Assembly (NCBI GenBank): GCA_905250885.1
Contig: CAJNOQ010001642.1
Coordinates: 1 to 29,770 of the forward strand
Direction of reading: 5' to 3'
Source: Didymodactylos carnosus
Lineage: Eukaryota; Rotifera; Eurotatoria; Philodinida; Philodinidae
Length of the DNA stretch: 29,770 nucleotides
The translations under genes and the position numbers were made by a program. Below the pieces are notes generated by a model. That model saw nothing but the letters and a program-made list of their open reading frames with translations. It did no database searches and was not told the DNA's origin. Positions 1-8,764 of the stretch are shown in pieces; positions within the stretch are counted from its first letter, which is position 1; each line of letters opens with the position of its first letter.

Positions 1-257
1 AATGAGGTATAATTGCAGCCCGTACATTTCTGATTAAAATGAGACATCTCCCAGCTCTACACGACCTTTCTATGCAAAGTTATACAATTTACAAGAAAAG
101 CCCTAAATTAATTTCTTCTTACTTCTGCAGCTTTGAGATGACAATGAACATTTAGGGCTTTTCTTGTAAATTGTATAACTTTGCATAGAAAGGTCGTGTA
201 GAGCTGGGAGATGTCTCATTTTAATCAGAAATGTACGGGCTGCAATTATACCTCATT
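1..257. repeat. Near-perfect palindrome (inverted repeat, 108-bp arms)
   Basis: The arm at 1-108 is the exact reverse complement of 150-257 as far as I can follow by eye, with a 41-nt loop at 109-149. The pairing stops sharply at 108/150. On the outer side position 257 pairs with position 1, so the window edge may cut the left arm and the palindrome could be longer. The right arm overlaps the 3' end of a minus-strand ORF. The arm sequence (AGACATCTCCCAGCTCTACA and neighbours) loosely resembles 27,770-27,850, suggesting membership of a dispersed repeat family. It could be a foldback element, a genuine genomic palindrome, or an assembly or library artefact at a contig edge. Confidence 0.9.
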
Positions 258-505
258 AAGAAAAGATTTTGCTTATTTCTTAAAGTTTCTGAAAAACTGG
301 TTTTCCAGAAAACCGGGTCTTCAAGAGTAAAGAGCCCGAATCCTTTTAGGCTTTTTACTAGCTCACTATCCTCTATCGATCGACGTACGAACGAATGAAA
401 TCGGAGCGCGTCACTTGGGAATGTTCCCTCGTAAGCACAATATTCAAAGATCAAAATCACTAGGGCATCTGCGATCGTATTTTCTAAAGAAGTTATCCAG
501 GTCAT
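221..505 (-). CDS. Hypothetical 94-codon ORF overlapping the palindrome
   Basis: An ATG-to-TAA frame of 94 codons with mixed, protein-like composition (for example FEYCAYEGTFPSDALRFHSF and several D/E/K/R residues), unlike the low-complexity frames nearby. No signal peptide, membrane segment or known motif is visible. I do not recognise the product. Its last dozen codons lie inside the right arm of the palindrome, so the same residues could be read from the left arm on the plus strand. There is no clear TATA box or poly(A) signal. It may be a fragment of a host gene, a piece of a transposable element, or chance. Confidence 0.3.
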   Translation of the reverse strand: MTWITSLENTIADALVILIFEYCAYEGTFPSDALRFHSFVRRSIEDSELVKSLKGFGLFTLEDPVFWKTSFSETLRNKQNLFLMRYNCSPYISD

Positions 506-590
506 TGCTATGGACTTTTGCGACTTAAACAGGAGTTGAACCTGATGCAGGCAATAATTAAATGTTGGTGGTCACTAGCAATTACCTAAA

Positions 591-1070
591 GTCGGCATTA
601 CCAAGACGTAATCTGATAATAAGATACACCGCCATTTCCACGAACGACATTACCGCGAGACATTACCGCGAACCCACATTACCACGACGACTCGTCTGCA
701 AATTTTTGAAAATGGATTTAAAAAGATTAAACTCTAGAAAACTAACGAAATAACTGGTGTTACTGGTGAATCTAGTCGTTATTACAGTTTTAATACAGCT
801 TCATCTTGAACTAATTTCATATCAGATAACCACTTCGAAAGCTAAAGCAAATTCACACAACATCAAGAAAATACCTTTTGTGTGAAACTATTTTTCGAAC
901 TCACTCTCACACTGCCCTCACCTCCCTACCACCCACCACACACTATCAAAAATACCCAATGTGTACTATGAAAAATTCGCGGAAGAGTCGGGGTCCTGTT
1001 CGCGAAAATGTCGGTTCGCGAGTAATGTCGTTCGCAGAAATGTCGTGTCACGGATAATAAAGCCATCATT
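591..1070. mobile_element. Small non-autonomous element with GCGAACGACATTAC-type inverted ends
   Basis: The left part (about 591-690) contains a degenerate series of short units around GCGAACGACATTACCGCGA and CATTACC. The right part (about 998-1,053) contains the reverse complement (TTCGCGAGTAATGTCGTTCG and relatives). Lined up as inverted repeats the two ends match over roughly 50-60 bp with mismatches. The interior (690-998) is unremarkable apart from a C-rich stretch near 905-945. This is the layout of a MITE-like DNA element with subterminal repeats. I could not define the exact ends or a target duplication, and I do not assign a superfamily. ORFs inside it look like chance readings of the repeat. 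Confidence 0.55.
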
Positions 1071-1979
1071 ACAGCTTAAGTTCTTTTCGAACTTATGTGC
1101 CACGGGCCTCATAACAGCTAATAACCAGTTCTCAATCATCGAATCGGGTTTCAAGTTTTGGCACAGATACCTGGCTAAGACGATATCTCAGATCGGTAAT
1201 TTTTTTCCCTTCCTTCCTTTTCCTTCTCGAGATATAGTCGTACGTAAGACCTAGTATATGACTTTTGAAAACACATAAGTGGAAAGAAAAAGTCATTACC
1301 ATTTTGAGATATCGCTCAAGTATCCGAATTAATAATTTTGGCCCGAACGAATGAAGTTTTTGCGGGGTCGCGATACGCCAGTTGGAAGCATCAGTGCTTT
1401 TAGCATTATAGATAGCATTGAACGGATCATTTAGTAAGGGGCATTGCGGCGATCATGTATCCTCGAAAACCACTGAGAATGATGGAATGTCACATTGTGA
1501 ACAAAATATTTTGCGGAAAGACTATAAAGGGTAAACTTTAAACACACTCTAGATGATAGAAAGCTTACTGAAACAAAACTTTTGAATCTTTCTTACTTTC
1601 TGAGCAAAAGTTCAAAACTTTTAAAAAAGAAGATCGTCGACGCTGATCGTGGTACTTAAGAAGCCCGGTTGTTGCTTTCCATCAGGCTTTGTTCAACTCA
1701 AAATCAAGAACTTTTTCAAAAATGAATAATGAAGGAAACTTGTCTGCCCCAGAATTAGCTAGCAGCTTCTGATCGATAGAAAATCTTCATAACGATGGTA
1801 TAATCAAAACCGCAAAAAACTGGCGCCATAGTTTGAGAATTGAAATTCCGTGAATGTCATAAATGAAAATGTTTTCTCTAATTCTAATCATGTCGACAGA
1901 CATATTGTGTTTTTGCTGGGATTTTTATGTCGACAGACATTATGTGTTTTTGCTGTGCAAAAGTGTTTTTTTCTTTTTT
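1071..1979. other. Stretch without recognisable genes
   Basis: No coding frame, RNA gene or well-defined repeat is supported here. Near 1,885-1,960 a short motif (GTCGACAGACAT followed by TGTGTTTTTGCTG) occurs twice in direct orientation about 42 bp apart, and a GGCGCCAT word at about 1,822 recurs in the tandem repeat that follows. The right end may therefore be a degenerate partial copy of that repeat. Confidence 0.5.
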
Positions 1980-3431
1980 GTTTAGTCATCTTTCTTGCAA
2001 AATGTGCACGACGTGATCTAACGAACTACGCTACGTAGAAAACTTCTGAAAACGGGAGGATATTCTTTGTATACAGTAGATTGACAACTGCACGTTCTTT
2101 TTCCAAACACAAGTACAGATTCGGCGCCATAAGCAACACAAGTGGAAGAAAAATGTGTTTTGGACTTAGATAATTATTATTGTTATTTTTTGTCCTGCTT
2201 TTACTTAGAGAAAGAAAAGTAATTTTCTCTCTTTTTCAAATTTCATCCATTGTTCTTTTATATTATAAGCAGTTCAAAGACTAAACCAAAGCAAAAATGC
2301 AATGCTCACAGCCTACTGATAGAATCTGCTTGGGGCAGTAGGTACAGTCAGAGACAGAGTCTGTCGACATCGCAACTTGCGCGCAGCGCAATTGCATTCT
2401 AGTTGTTGTTGTTTTTCTTGTTTAGTCACTTTTTTTTGCAAAATGTGCACTGCATGATTTAGCGAACTACGCTACATAGAAAACTTCTGAAAACGGGAGG
2501 ATATTCTCTGTATACTGTAGATTGACAAGTACACGTTTTTTTTTCAAACATCAGTCCAGATTCGGCGCCATAAGCTGCACAAGTAGAAGTAAAATGTTTT
2601 TTGGATTTGGAAACTTTTCGTACATTTATAAGAGTTGATTGTCCGGCGCCATTTGTTCTTGAGACGAAATATAATCCTCTCTCTCTCTTCTTCAAATTTC
2701 GTTTTCATTTCATTTTTCTTAATTCTATCTTTTAAAGCAACTAAAATCACAACGAACGTGATGTGGTGAACTCCCTATTGACTGCGGGCCGTTTCTGGCA
2801 GATTCAGACTGAATACAGTCTGTCGACATCGCAAGTTGTGCGCAGCACAATGAGCCATATTCACATCCTGGTGACGGCGCTATGTGTTGGCCGTCAAACG
2901 GCTTGAAAGCCGGCCGTATGATTGCATGTATTGTATAGACAGAACGCAAGAAAACAGTATCTATATGTAGCGACCTCATTAGGATGTGAATATGGCTCAT
3001 TGCTCTCTAGTTTTTTTCTTGTTTAGTCATTCCTTTTTTGCAGAATGTGCGTCACGTGATCTAGAGAAGTACGCTACGTAGAAAACTTCTGAAAACGGGA
3101 GGATAATATCCCAACATTGGAGATTGACCAATGCGTATTTTGCTCTCAAATAAAGGTCCAGATTCGGCGCCATAAGCTACACAATTGGAAGAAAAATGCG
3201 TTTTGGACTTACATAATTATTGTTATTTTTTGTGCGGCGCCATTTAGTTTTTCTCTCTTTTTCAAACTTCGTTCATTGTTCTTTTATCTTATAAGCATCA
3301 GTTCAAACAGTAAATGAAAGGAAGAATGCAATGCTCACAGCCTACAGATAGGATCTGCTTGGAGCTGTAGGTTCGGTCAGAGACAGAGTCTGTCGACGTC
3401 GCAACTTGTGCGCAGCGCAATTGCTCTCTAG
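1980..3431 (+). repeat. Three tandem copies of a ~440-bp unit
   Basis: Unit copies run about 1,980-2,419, 2,420-3,020 and 3,021-3,431. Each starts GTTTAGTCA and then shows, in the same order, GAACTACGCTACGTAGAAAA (with variants), AACTTCTGAAAACGGGAGGA, AGATTCGGCGCCATAAGC, a pyrimidine-rich stretch, CAATGCTCACAGCCTAC (copies 1 and 3), and an end of TCTGTCGACATCGCAA plus GCGCAGCGCAATTG. The copies are clearly diverged. Copy 2 has a different stretch near 2,730-2,810 and carries a 151-bp insertion. No copy has a convincing coding frame; the minus-strand frames that cross it look incidental. It could be a satellite-like expansion or regulatory DNA upstream of the NHL gene at 3,661. Confidence 0.9.
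2850..3000. mobile_element. 151-bp foldback insertion inside tandem copy 2
   Basis: Perfect 20-bp inverted ends, ATGAGCCATATTCACATCCT at 2,850-2,869 and its reverse complement at 2,981-3,000. The interior contains another GC-richer dyad (GCCGTCAAACGGC, GCCGGCCG) near 2,890-2,917. The sequence just outside (GCGCAGCACA on the left, TGCTCTCTAG on the right) closes up to match the uninterrupted version in tandem copy 3 (GCGCAGCGCAATTGCTC), so the empty site is visible in the same window. The target duplication is at most the dinucleotide AT. The superfamily is not assignable from this alone. Confidence 0.8.
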
Positions 3432-3439
3432 TTTGGTAC

Positions 3440-3618
3440 TTGTGATCAGCATTATCGAATTCATATAAATCACTACGTTTACTTGAAATCCGAGTAATTG
3501 TATTTGAAGTTCCTGGATAGCATTTTAGAAAACAAACTTTCTGAGGGTCTTTGATTCCGTGTAGTTTTTCTTCCGGATGGTAAATGTAACGTTTATTTTT
3601 TATCATAATACTCAACAA
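3440..3618 (-). CDS. Possible coding fragment of unknown identity
   Basis: On the minus strand, 59 codons from ATG at 3,618 run with protein-like composition (HPEEKLHGIKDPQKVCFLKC, then KRSDLYEFDNADHKYQ) before the frame enters the tandem repeat. There is no recognisable domain. The ORF continues to 3,298 only by reading through repeat sequence, which argues against that part being real. This could be the remnant of a host exon abutting the repeat array, or chance. Confidence 0.2.
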
Positions 3619-3660
3619 TATTGTGACATACTATGTTGTACTGTTTTATAATTATTTTAG

Positions 3661-5800
3661 CTTTAACAACCGCATCAACATTAACTAGCACTGGTAAGAA
3701 AAAGGCCCTGAACAATAGAATCTCTTCCTAAGAAAATAACAAAGCATGCTATTTCTTCTTTCTTTGAAGCAATAACTACCACAACAACTAGTAAGTTCAA
3801 ATGTTCTCTGCTGATAGAATGCATGAAAGCAATGCTAAAGTCATCTCCCATCTTTTAACTACATTACTAACTCTTATGAAGATTCGTCTTTTCCAAAACA
3901 AACTCGAAATAAATTAGCGTTTCTAAAAACCCCCAGGAGAATAATATGCAGTGTAATAAAGCCCTGATAAATTAGCTTTTCTAAAAAAATATGATTAATA
4001 AAAGTTATACTGACGTTTCTCTAAACCTTCTAATTATCGTTGTGTTAAACATAGTTCCAATGCAGCTAATTTTGATCTGTAAATCAACGGATCTGTAGAA
4101 GTTCTTCTGCCATCAAAAAGTTTTAATGAACTTCTTGTGCCCTCAATGTCATTTTAACAGAACTCCTGTTAAAATTTTTTTAACGAAAGTTCCGGTACTT
4201 TCATTAAAAAAAACGCTTTAAAGAAAGTTTTTTACTCTAACTCAGAATGTTTGCTTTACACTGAATCAATTGAGGGTAGCAGTAGCAGCGGGTCTCTAAT
4301 AGTGAATCCACACGCAAGTGTGCTGAGTTTGATCAAGCTAGTGGAATCGACAAACGGTAAGTCTTGAATTCGTAGAATTTACGAGCTATTAGGCTACAAT
4401 CTAGAAAGACAGTAAAGTCATAAACACAATAGAAGACCTCTAGTTAAGTAATAACGCAAAATGCACATTAGACGACACCCATTTAATACCTATTCAGAAT
4501 ACGTTTTCAAAGCAGAAATCTGCTGCCTCAAAGAAGTCTTTCTCAAGCAGACTTTCTAGGCTGCCTGACCGGTTCGATTAGATGCTCGAACCCATGTGGT
4601 AAAATGCACTTTAGAGAATCACGCACTAACTGAAACTGAGTCGAAAAATTAGTAACGCATTGCAAGACATCCTCTGAAAGTTGTGTACGCTGGGTTGTGT
4701 ACGCTTTTCCACTTACTAGATTCCACATGGATGTTGTTCTCCTCATCATCAACGATAGGCAGCACACAAACACTACTGACTCCAATCATACCGTGTGCAG
4801 GTGCTGCACTTACTGGACTTCAGGGAACTACGGTTGGGGGCTTCTCTGGCCAAGGTGAAGGTCCAGACACGCTAGACGCTCCGGTTAATGTTGCACTGAC
4901 AGCAGCACTAGTTTACATAGTTGACACCGATAATCATCGTGTTATGATGTACACGCCACCTGCTCGCACTGGCGTAATAGTAGCTGGAAACGGAAATGCA
5001 GGTGTGGAACCAGCTGCGATCAACACTCCCTACGATGCAGTTATACTAAGTGCGAATAGTCATATATTAGTGTGTGAGAAAAATAATTCAATTATCTCTG
5101 AGTGGATCAATGATGCATATGTGCAAACAGTGTTTGGACAGTCCGGCAATAGTGGAAATACGATAGCTCTATTAAATAATCCACAGGGTCTCTATCTGAA
5201 AGACCCTGATCAGCTGTATATCTTGGATAGCGGAAACTCTCGGGTATTGCTGTTTGATTCGACAACGAATGTGACTACCGAGCTAATAAGTAAGTTAAGT
5301 TAGATTACTCGTGGTTACGACGCCTAAACTCTGAGGAGACAGCGCAGTTTCTTGCAAACTTCTCTTTATTGTATTTCTTATGTACACTTTCAGCTAGTGG
5401 TTTCTCATCTGAACCCACTGATCTCTATGTCGATGCAACCAACAATATTTACTTAGGTGACGGTCATCAAATTAAAATGTGGCCTGCATCCACTTTGTAC
5501 TCAGCATACACAGTGGTCGGCATTGGTTTAACTGATATTAAAGGTATCTGTGGTGATCAAATCAGTGGCTTTTACTACGTTGTTGATGGAAGTGCAAACT
5601 GTGTTAAACGTTTTGTTGTCGATGGACCAGAGAGCTATGGTACTCTGCTTGCTGGACAGTGTGGATCGGCAGGTGCTAAGACAGACTTTACATTGAATAA
5701 TCCTAATGGATGTGCGGTAACAGCGGACGGAGGCCTGTTGAATGTTGCTGACACTGGTAATAGCAGAGTACAACAGTATGACTTAACGTTATGTAACTGA
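3661..5800 (+). CDS. NHL-repeat beta-propeller protein, 3' part (5 exons modelled)
   Basis: Modelled exons are 3,661-3,693, 3,770-3,790, 4,246-4,356, 4,720-5,289 and 5,394-5,800 (TGA stop). Every junction has AG/GTAAG borders and all introns are phase 1; exons 1-4 are multiples of three. Exons 1-2 encode a Thr/Ser-rich linker (TTASTLTST, ITTTTT). Exons 4-5 encode six NHL-type blades, with signatures such as VDTDNHRVMMY, LDSGNSRVLLF and VADTGNSRVQQYDL; blades 2, 4 and 5 are degenerate. Six blades make a complete propeller. NHL proteins of this layout are usually extracellular or membrane-anchored binding proteins; no enzymatic residues are expected. The start codon and any signal or anchor exon lie upstream and were not found. 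Exon 3 and the exon-4 acceptor (4,720, or alternatively 4,681) are the weakest parts. Confidence 0.8.
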
Positions 5801-5852
5801 AAATTGCTGTTTGCAAGAACAAAGCTGTTTCTTTCTGTTCAAGAACAGAAGG

Positions 5853-5858
5853 AATAAA
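5853..5858 (+). terminator. Poly(A) signal AATAAA of the NHL gene
   Basis: AATAAA starts 53 bases after the TGA stop and is followed by a T-rich run, the usual arrangement of a metazoan cleavage/polyadenylation site. This supports 5,800 as the true end of the gene. Confidence 0.55.
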
Positions 5859-6103
5859 TTTTTTCATTTTTAGGAACCTTCACTTTTAAATTACCTTGAA
5901 AAAACCGAGAAACTGGCATGTAAAAGAAATACATTCAAAGTTCTGACTCTTCTTCTTCATTTTTATTTGTGTTATGATTCTAATTTTCTTTCTTTTTTTG
6001 GCTGTTGATCATCATTTGTACGTGATTTCTTTTAACGGCAGTTGAAATAAATTCGACACCTTCTCTGATCTTTGATCTCTCGTCCATTTGTGTCTAACTA
6101 CCA

Positions 6104-6135
6104 GCTGATATAGACGAATGTGACCATCAGTGAGT
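6104..6135 (+). pseudogene. Possible relic exon with a calcium-binding EGF start (DIDEC)
   Basis: After a plausible acceptor (TCTAACTACCAG) the sequence reads A-D-I-D-E-C-D-H-Q before a TGA; a donor-like GTGAGTG overlaps that stop. DIDEC is the classic start of a calcium-binding EGF domain, and such domains accompany NHL repeats in related proteins. The stretch is only about ten codons, so chance is a serious alternative. The region 5,860-6,370 otherwise holds nothing I recognise. Confidence 0.25.
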
Positions 6136-6373
6136 GTGTTGCAGGTATAGGCCTAAAGCATTAAGAAACGAAAGAAAAACCTGTATGTCAGAAACTAATT
6201 GGGAACAGATGTTAGAAAGAGGCGTTACCCGGGTCCGGCGCATTCTTCGAAGCAAGCTATACGGCTATGGGTTTTTTCACTTGCAGTAGTTCTCACCCCG
6301 CGTATGTCAAAGAACTTTTTTAGATTATGACTCACAGGAGAGTTTTAACAGAGCTATATTCTAAAGTGTATGT

Positions 6374-6772
6374 TAGAGCTGGAATCGGTCCGGCAAACTG
6401 GCACCGGACCGCACCGGTTGAAAGTTTTGAACCGGCTGGTTGCGCTGATTTTTCACTGATTGAACAAATTCAAAAATTAGCAGTTTTTTAGTGGATTTTT
6501 TTCGTTGTGAAAACATTTTTCAGATTTTTTCCGAAGAAAATAAACCTTCAAACACAGTTTCATTCTATTTTCTGGGTGAAAGTATTTTTGCAAAAGTAAT
6601 TTTCTTGAAAAACCGGTAAAGACAGACCGGTTTTGAACCCGTTAGAAAAGTGCTTTAAAATCAGTCGGTTTTCATCGGTTTTTACCGGTCCAAAAACTTT
6701 TTTCAACCAGCCCGGTTCAAATTGTCAACCGATACGGACCGGTCGGAAAGATCTTAACCGGTTCCAACTCTG
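6374..6772. mobile_element. hAT-like non-autonomous element, CCGG-rich (~400 bp)
   Basis: The left end TAGAGCTGGAATCGG and right end CCGGTTCCAACTCTG are inverted repeats of the YAGAG...CTCTR form typical of hAT transposons. ACCGGT, CCGGTT and close variants recur throughout, so the element can pair with itself extensively. The ends and CCGG-rich character match the element at 25,995-26,648, indicating the same family. No 8-bp target duplication is visible directly at the ends (GTGTATGT against CTTCACTG). There is no coding capacity. Confidence 0.7.
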
Positions 6773-6832
6773 CTTCACTGAGCTATTAGCCTTTCTCTAA
6801 TGCACTTTTTATCTCTATTTTTCTTCAGAACA

Positions 6833-7058
6833 ACGTAGTGTGCCATTTTTTCGGACAATAACAAATATATGAGGCACTTGAGTATAGACAATTCTCGGTA
6901 AGAATACAATCCTCTTAAAGTTTTTTAAATGCATAGATGGTAAATTTGAACTTACGTTTATGAATGACGTAGTGTGCCATTTTGACGAGAATGAGGTTGA
7001 ACTGATATCAGTTGATGTCTCGAGTTTATTTACAAAAGTATCATTTGATGCCACAATT
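6833..7058 (+). pseudogene. Penelope-like element RT fragment (motif A region)
   Basis: The plus-strand frame reads FELTFMND, then DENEVELISVDVSSLFTKVS, FDATIK and a stop. The core matches the SFDV-x-SLFTN-P motif A of Penelope-like reverse transcriptases, with the first catalytic aspartate present. Upstream the frame has stops and no recognisable RT fingers. A 17-bp direct repeat (ACGTAGTGTGCCATTTT, 6,833-6,849 and 6,967-6,983) brackets a segment that recurs at 15,243-15,355. The next RT piece (7,237-7,577) is on the opposite strand, so the element has been rearranged. Confidence 0.6.
6855..6967 (-). repeat. 113-bp inverted copy of 15,243-15,355
   Basis: The reverse complement of this segment appears identical base for base to 15,243-15,355, more than 8 kb away, while both flanks diverge abruptly. 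It overlaps the 5' side of the Penelope-like fragment. The identity suggests a recent shared origin compared with the decayed surroundings. Confidence 0.85.
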
Positions 7059-7164
7059 AAGTGATTTTATTCCAATTTATTTGTTTCATGTCAATTTTAA
7101 TAGTAAATTTGTTCAATTCGGCTTTATTTGTTATAGTTGTAGTAAATTTGTTGTAATAACCAGA

Positions 7165-7577
7165 AATGAGTCCATCCAAAAACGATATCACGTTATTTTT
7201 ATTTTTCATACCTAAACTGTATATCCCTGTGCTAATTATTAAGAATGTTCATAATATCTGCAACTGAAGCAGTACGGTCTGCTAGAGCGAAAGTATCATC
7301 AACATATCGGCATCAATACTTAACACCAGCATCGAATCGAGCCATATTTTCTTTTTCGAAATGGAACATATAGATTTCAGCTAAAACTGGGCCTAAGGAT
7401 GAGCCCATCGCAACTCCATTATGTTTTTCATACGTTCTGTTATTAAAAATAAAATTAGTTTCTTTAGTTGCCATATGTAGTAAAGTTGGAAAATTATCTC
7501 TGTCAATACATTGATTATACCGGTACTTTCGATCCCTTTCGGAGCAAAAAGTATTTCTAAAAAATCTTGAAAACAAT
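7165..7577 (-). pseudogene. Penelope-like element RT fragment (motifs B and C)
   Basis: Reading on the minus strand: METHIONINE-initiated frame 7,576-7,313 carries KETNFIFNNRTYEKHNGVAM, then GSSLGPVLAEIYMFHFE, the GVAMGSxLGPxLA motif B of Penelope-like RTs. After KY a TGA replaces the usual Trp, and the frame continues CRYVDDTFALADRTA, the YVDD catalytic motif C. A further match to the family (ISFLDGLISG) lies at about 7,200-7,165 after another stop. The RT is inactivated by at least two stops and is missing motif A in this orientation. No GIY-YIG endonuclease piece was recognised. A second minus frame at 7,393-7,605 is a shadow. Confidence 0.75.
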
Positions 7578-7619
7578 GTAGCACCCGGGTGGCATTTTGG
7601 AACAAATGTTGTTCAGAAT

Positions 7620-8320
7620 CGACTTTTACACCGGATGAATGGAGGAGATTTTGAAATCTTAAAACACTATTTTTAATAGTCGATTTTTCGTAAGAGTCAC
7701 TGCACGAGTGAGACAGCGAAGTTGCTCAATCGTTGTTTGACTTTTTGACTCAGGATTTTACCGTAGATAGAGGGTACATATATAGGAAGATTCTCAGAAT
7801 TTTTTCGTTCGGACTTACTTCGTCAAAACATTATAGAGCTTTCCGTAAAAGCCCTAAAAATAGCCTAAAACGATATTTGTATAAAAGTCAAATTTCTGAT
7901 GTTTATATCTTGGTCTAAGAAGTTAATTAAGAGCTCGTGTTTGCAGCATAAGTAGTCGAGGTCGAATACTATCTATAACCAAGAGCATATGCAAAAATAA
8001 TAAAACGAGCTAAGGCATGTATCAATAAATGATGCTCTGTTGTATAACCGTAAGACTAACTTTTTTGCTCACATATACATCATACTAGTCATTGCAAAAA
8101 CTTGCTTTTCTAAATGATAATCAGCGATATTCACCGTCAAATATCTTAGAAACTAAAAGAGATCATTTTCTAAAAGATACATCAGTATGGTGTACAACTC
8201 GGGTACTTTAAACTAGTATGAACAATGGAATTAGGCCTTCTCTAATTAATGTAATTTTAGTTCGCGAAGTTGGTACAATAGGGAATAAATTTACAGTGAG
8301 CACTCTCCTCCTTGAATGAT
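7620..8320. other. Stretch without recognisable features
   Basis: AT-rich sequence with no supported gene, RNA or defined repeat. A 61-codon plus frame at 7,733-7,918 has no motif and looks incidental. Confidence 0.45.
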
Positions 8321-8322
8321 CT

Positions 8323-8510
8323 AAAAATGGCTCATCAGTGTTTGATAGATGATACAGAAATGATCATTGTTGAATGATCATAAAATGGCCATTTTTACCT
8401 AGTAAAAAAAACGGTCTAAGTACGACCGAATAATGAGACCGTTTATGAATAAAAATGACCGTTAATGACCAAAAAATGACTAATTAATGAGTCATAAACG
8501 AGCCATTTTT
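8323..8510. mobile_element. Short element with AAAAATGGCTC inverted ends (~190 bp)
   Basis: The left end AAAAATGGCTCATCAG and the right end CGAGCCATTTTTTG form imperfect inverted repeats. The interior repeats the related words AATGACC, AATGATC, GACCG and ATTAATGAGTCA and is strongly self-complementary. No coding frame. The target duplication could not be fixed, so exact ends are approximate. Confidence 0.5.
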
Positions 8511-8764
8511 TGTCTCGGTTTCGTTGTCCTGGGCTGCTAAATCGCGTAACCGTCGCCCTGTGTTGTGGTGGGTTAAAGGTTGAAGGGAGAAATCCACTAA
8601 TGCCATTTTAAAGAGCGATATGGAAAACGTATAAATCCAATATTTTCAATGTCATAAAGTTACACTACTATGTATATAGCGATACGCGCTGCTGTTGGTT
8701 CGAAAGCTGCCAAACCATGTGTTTTGTTTTGTAGTTTAGTTGATTCTTACGGAAAAAAACATGC

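Noticed and set aside
2459-3000. Minus-strand ORFs across the tandem repeat
   Set aside because: They read through repeat units and the foldback insertion and are not conserved between the three copies.
1980-3431. LTR retrotransposon with long terminal repeats
   Set aside because: The units are contiguous and threefold, do not flank coding sequence, and no primer-binding site, gag or integrase reading was found.
6815-7054. 79-codon minus-strand ORF
   Set aside because: It is antisense to the Penelope-like motif A reading and includes the 113-bp duplicated segment; the plus-strand reading has the recognisable motif.
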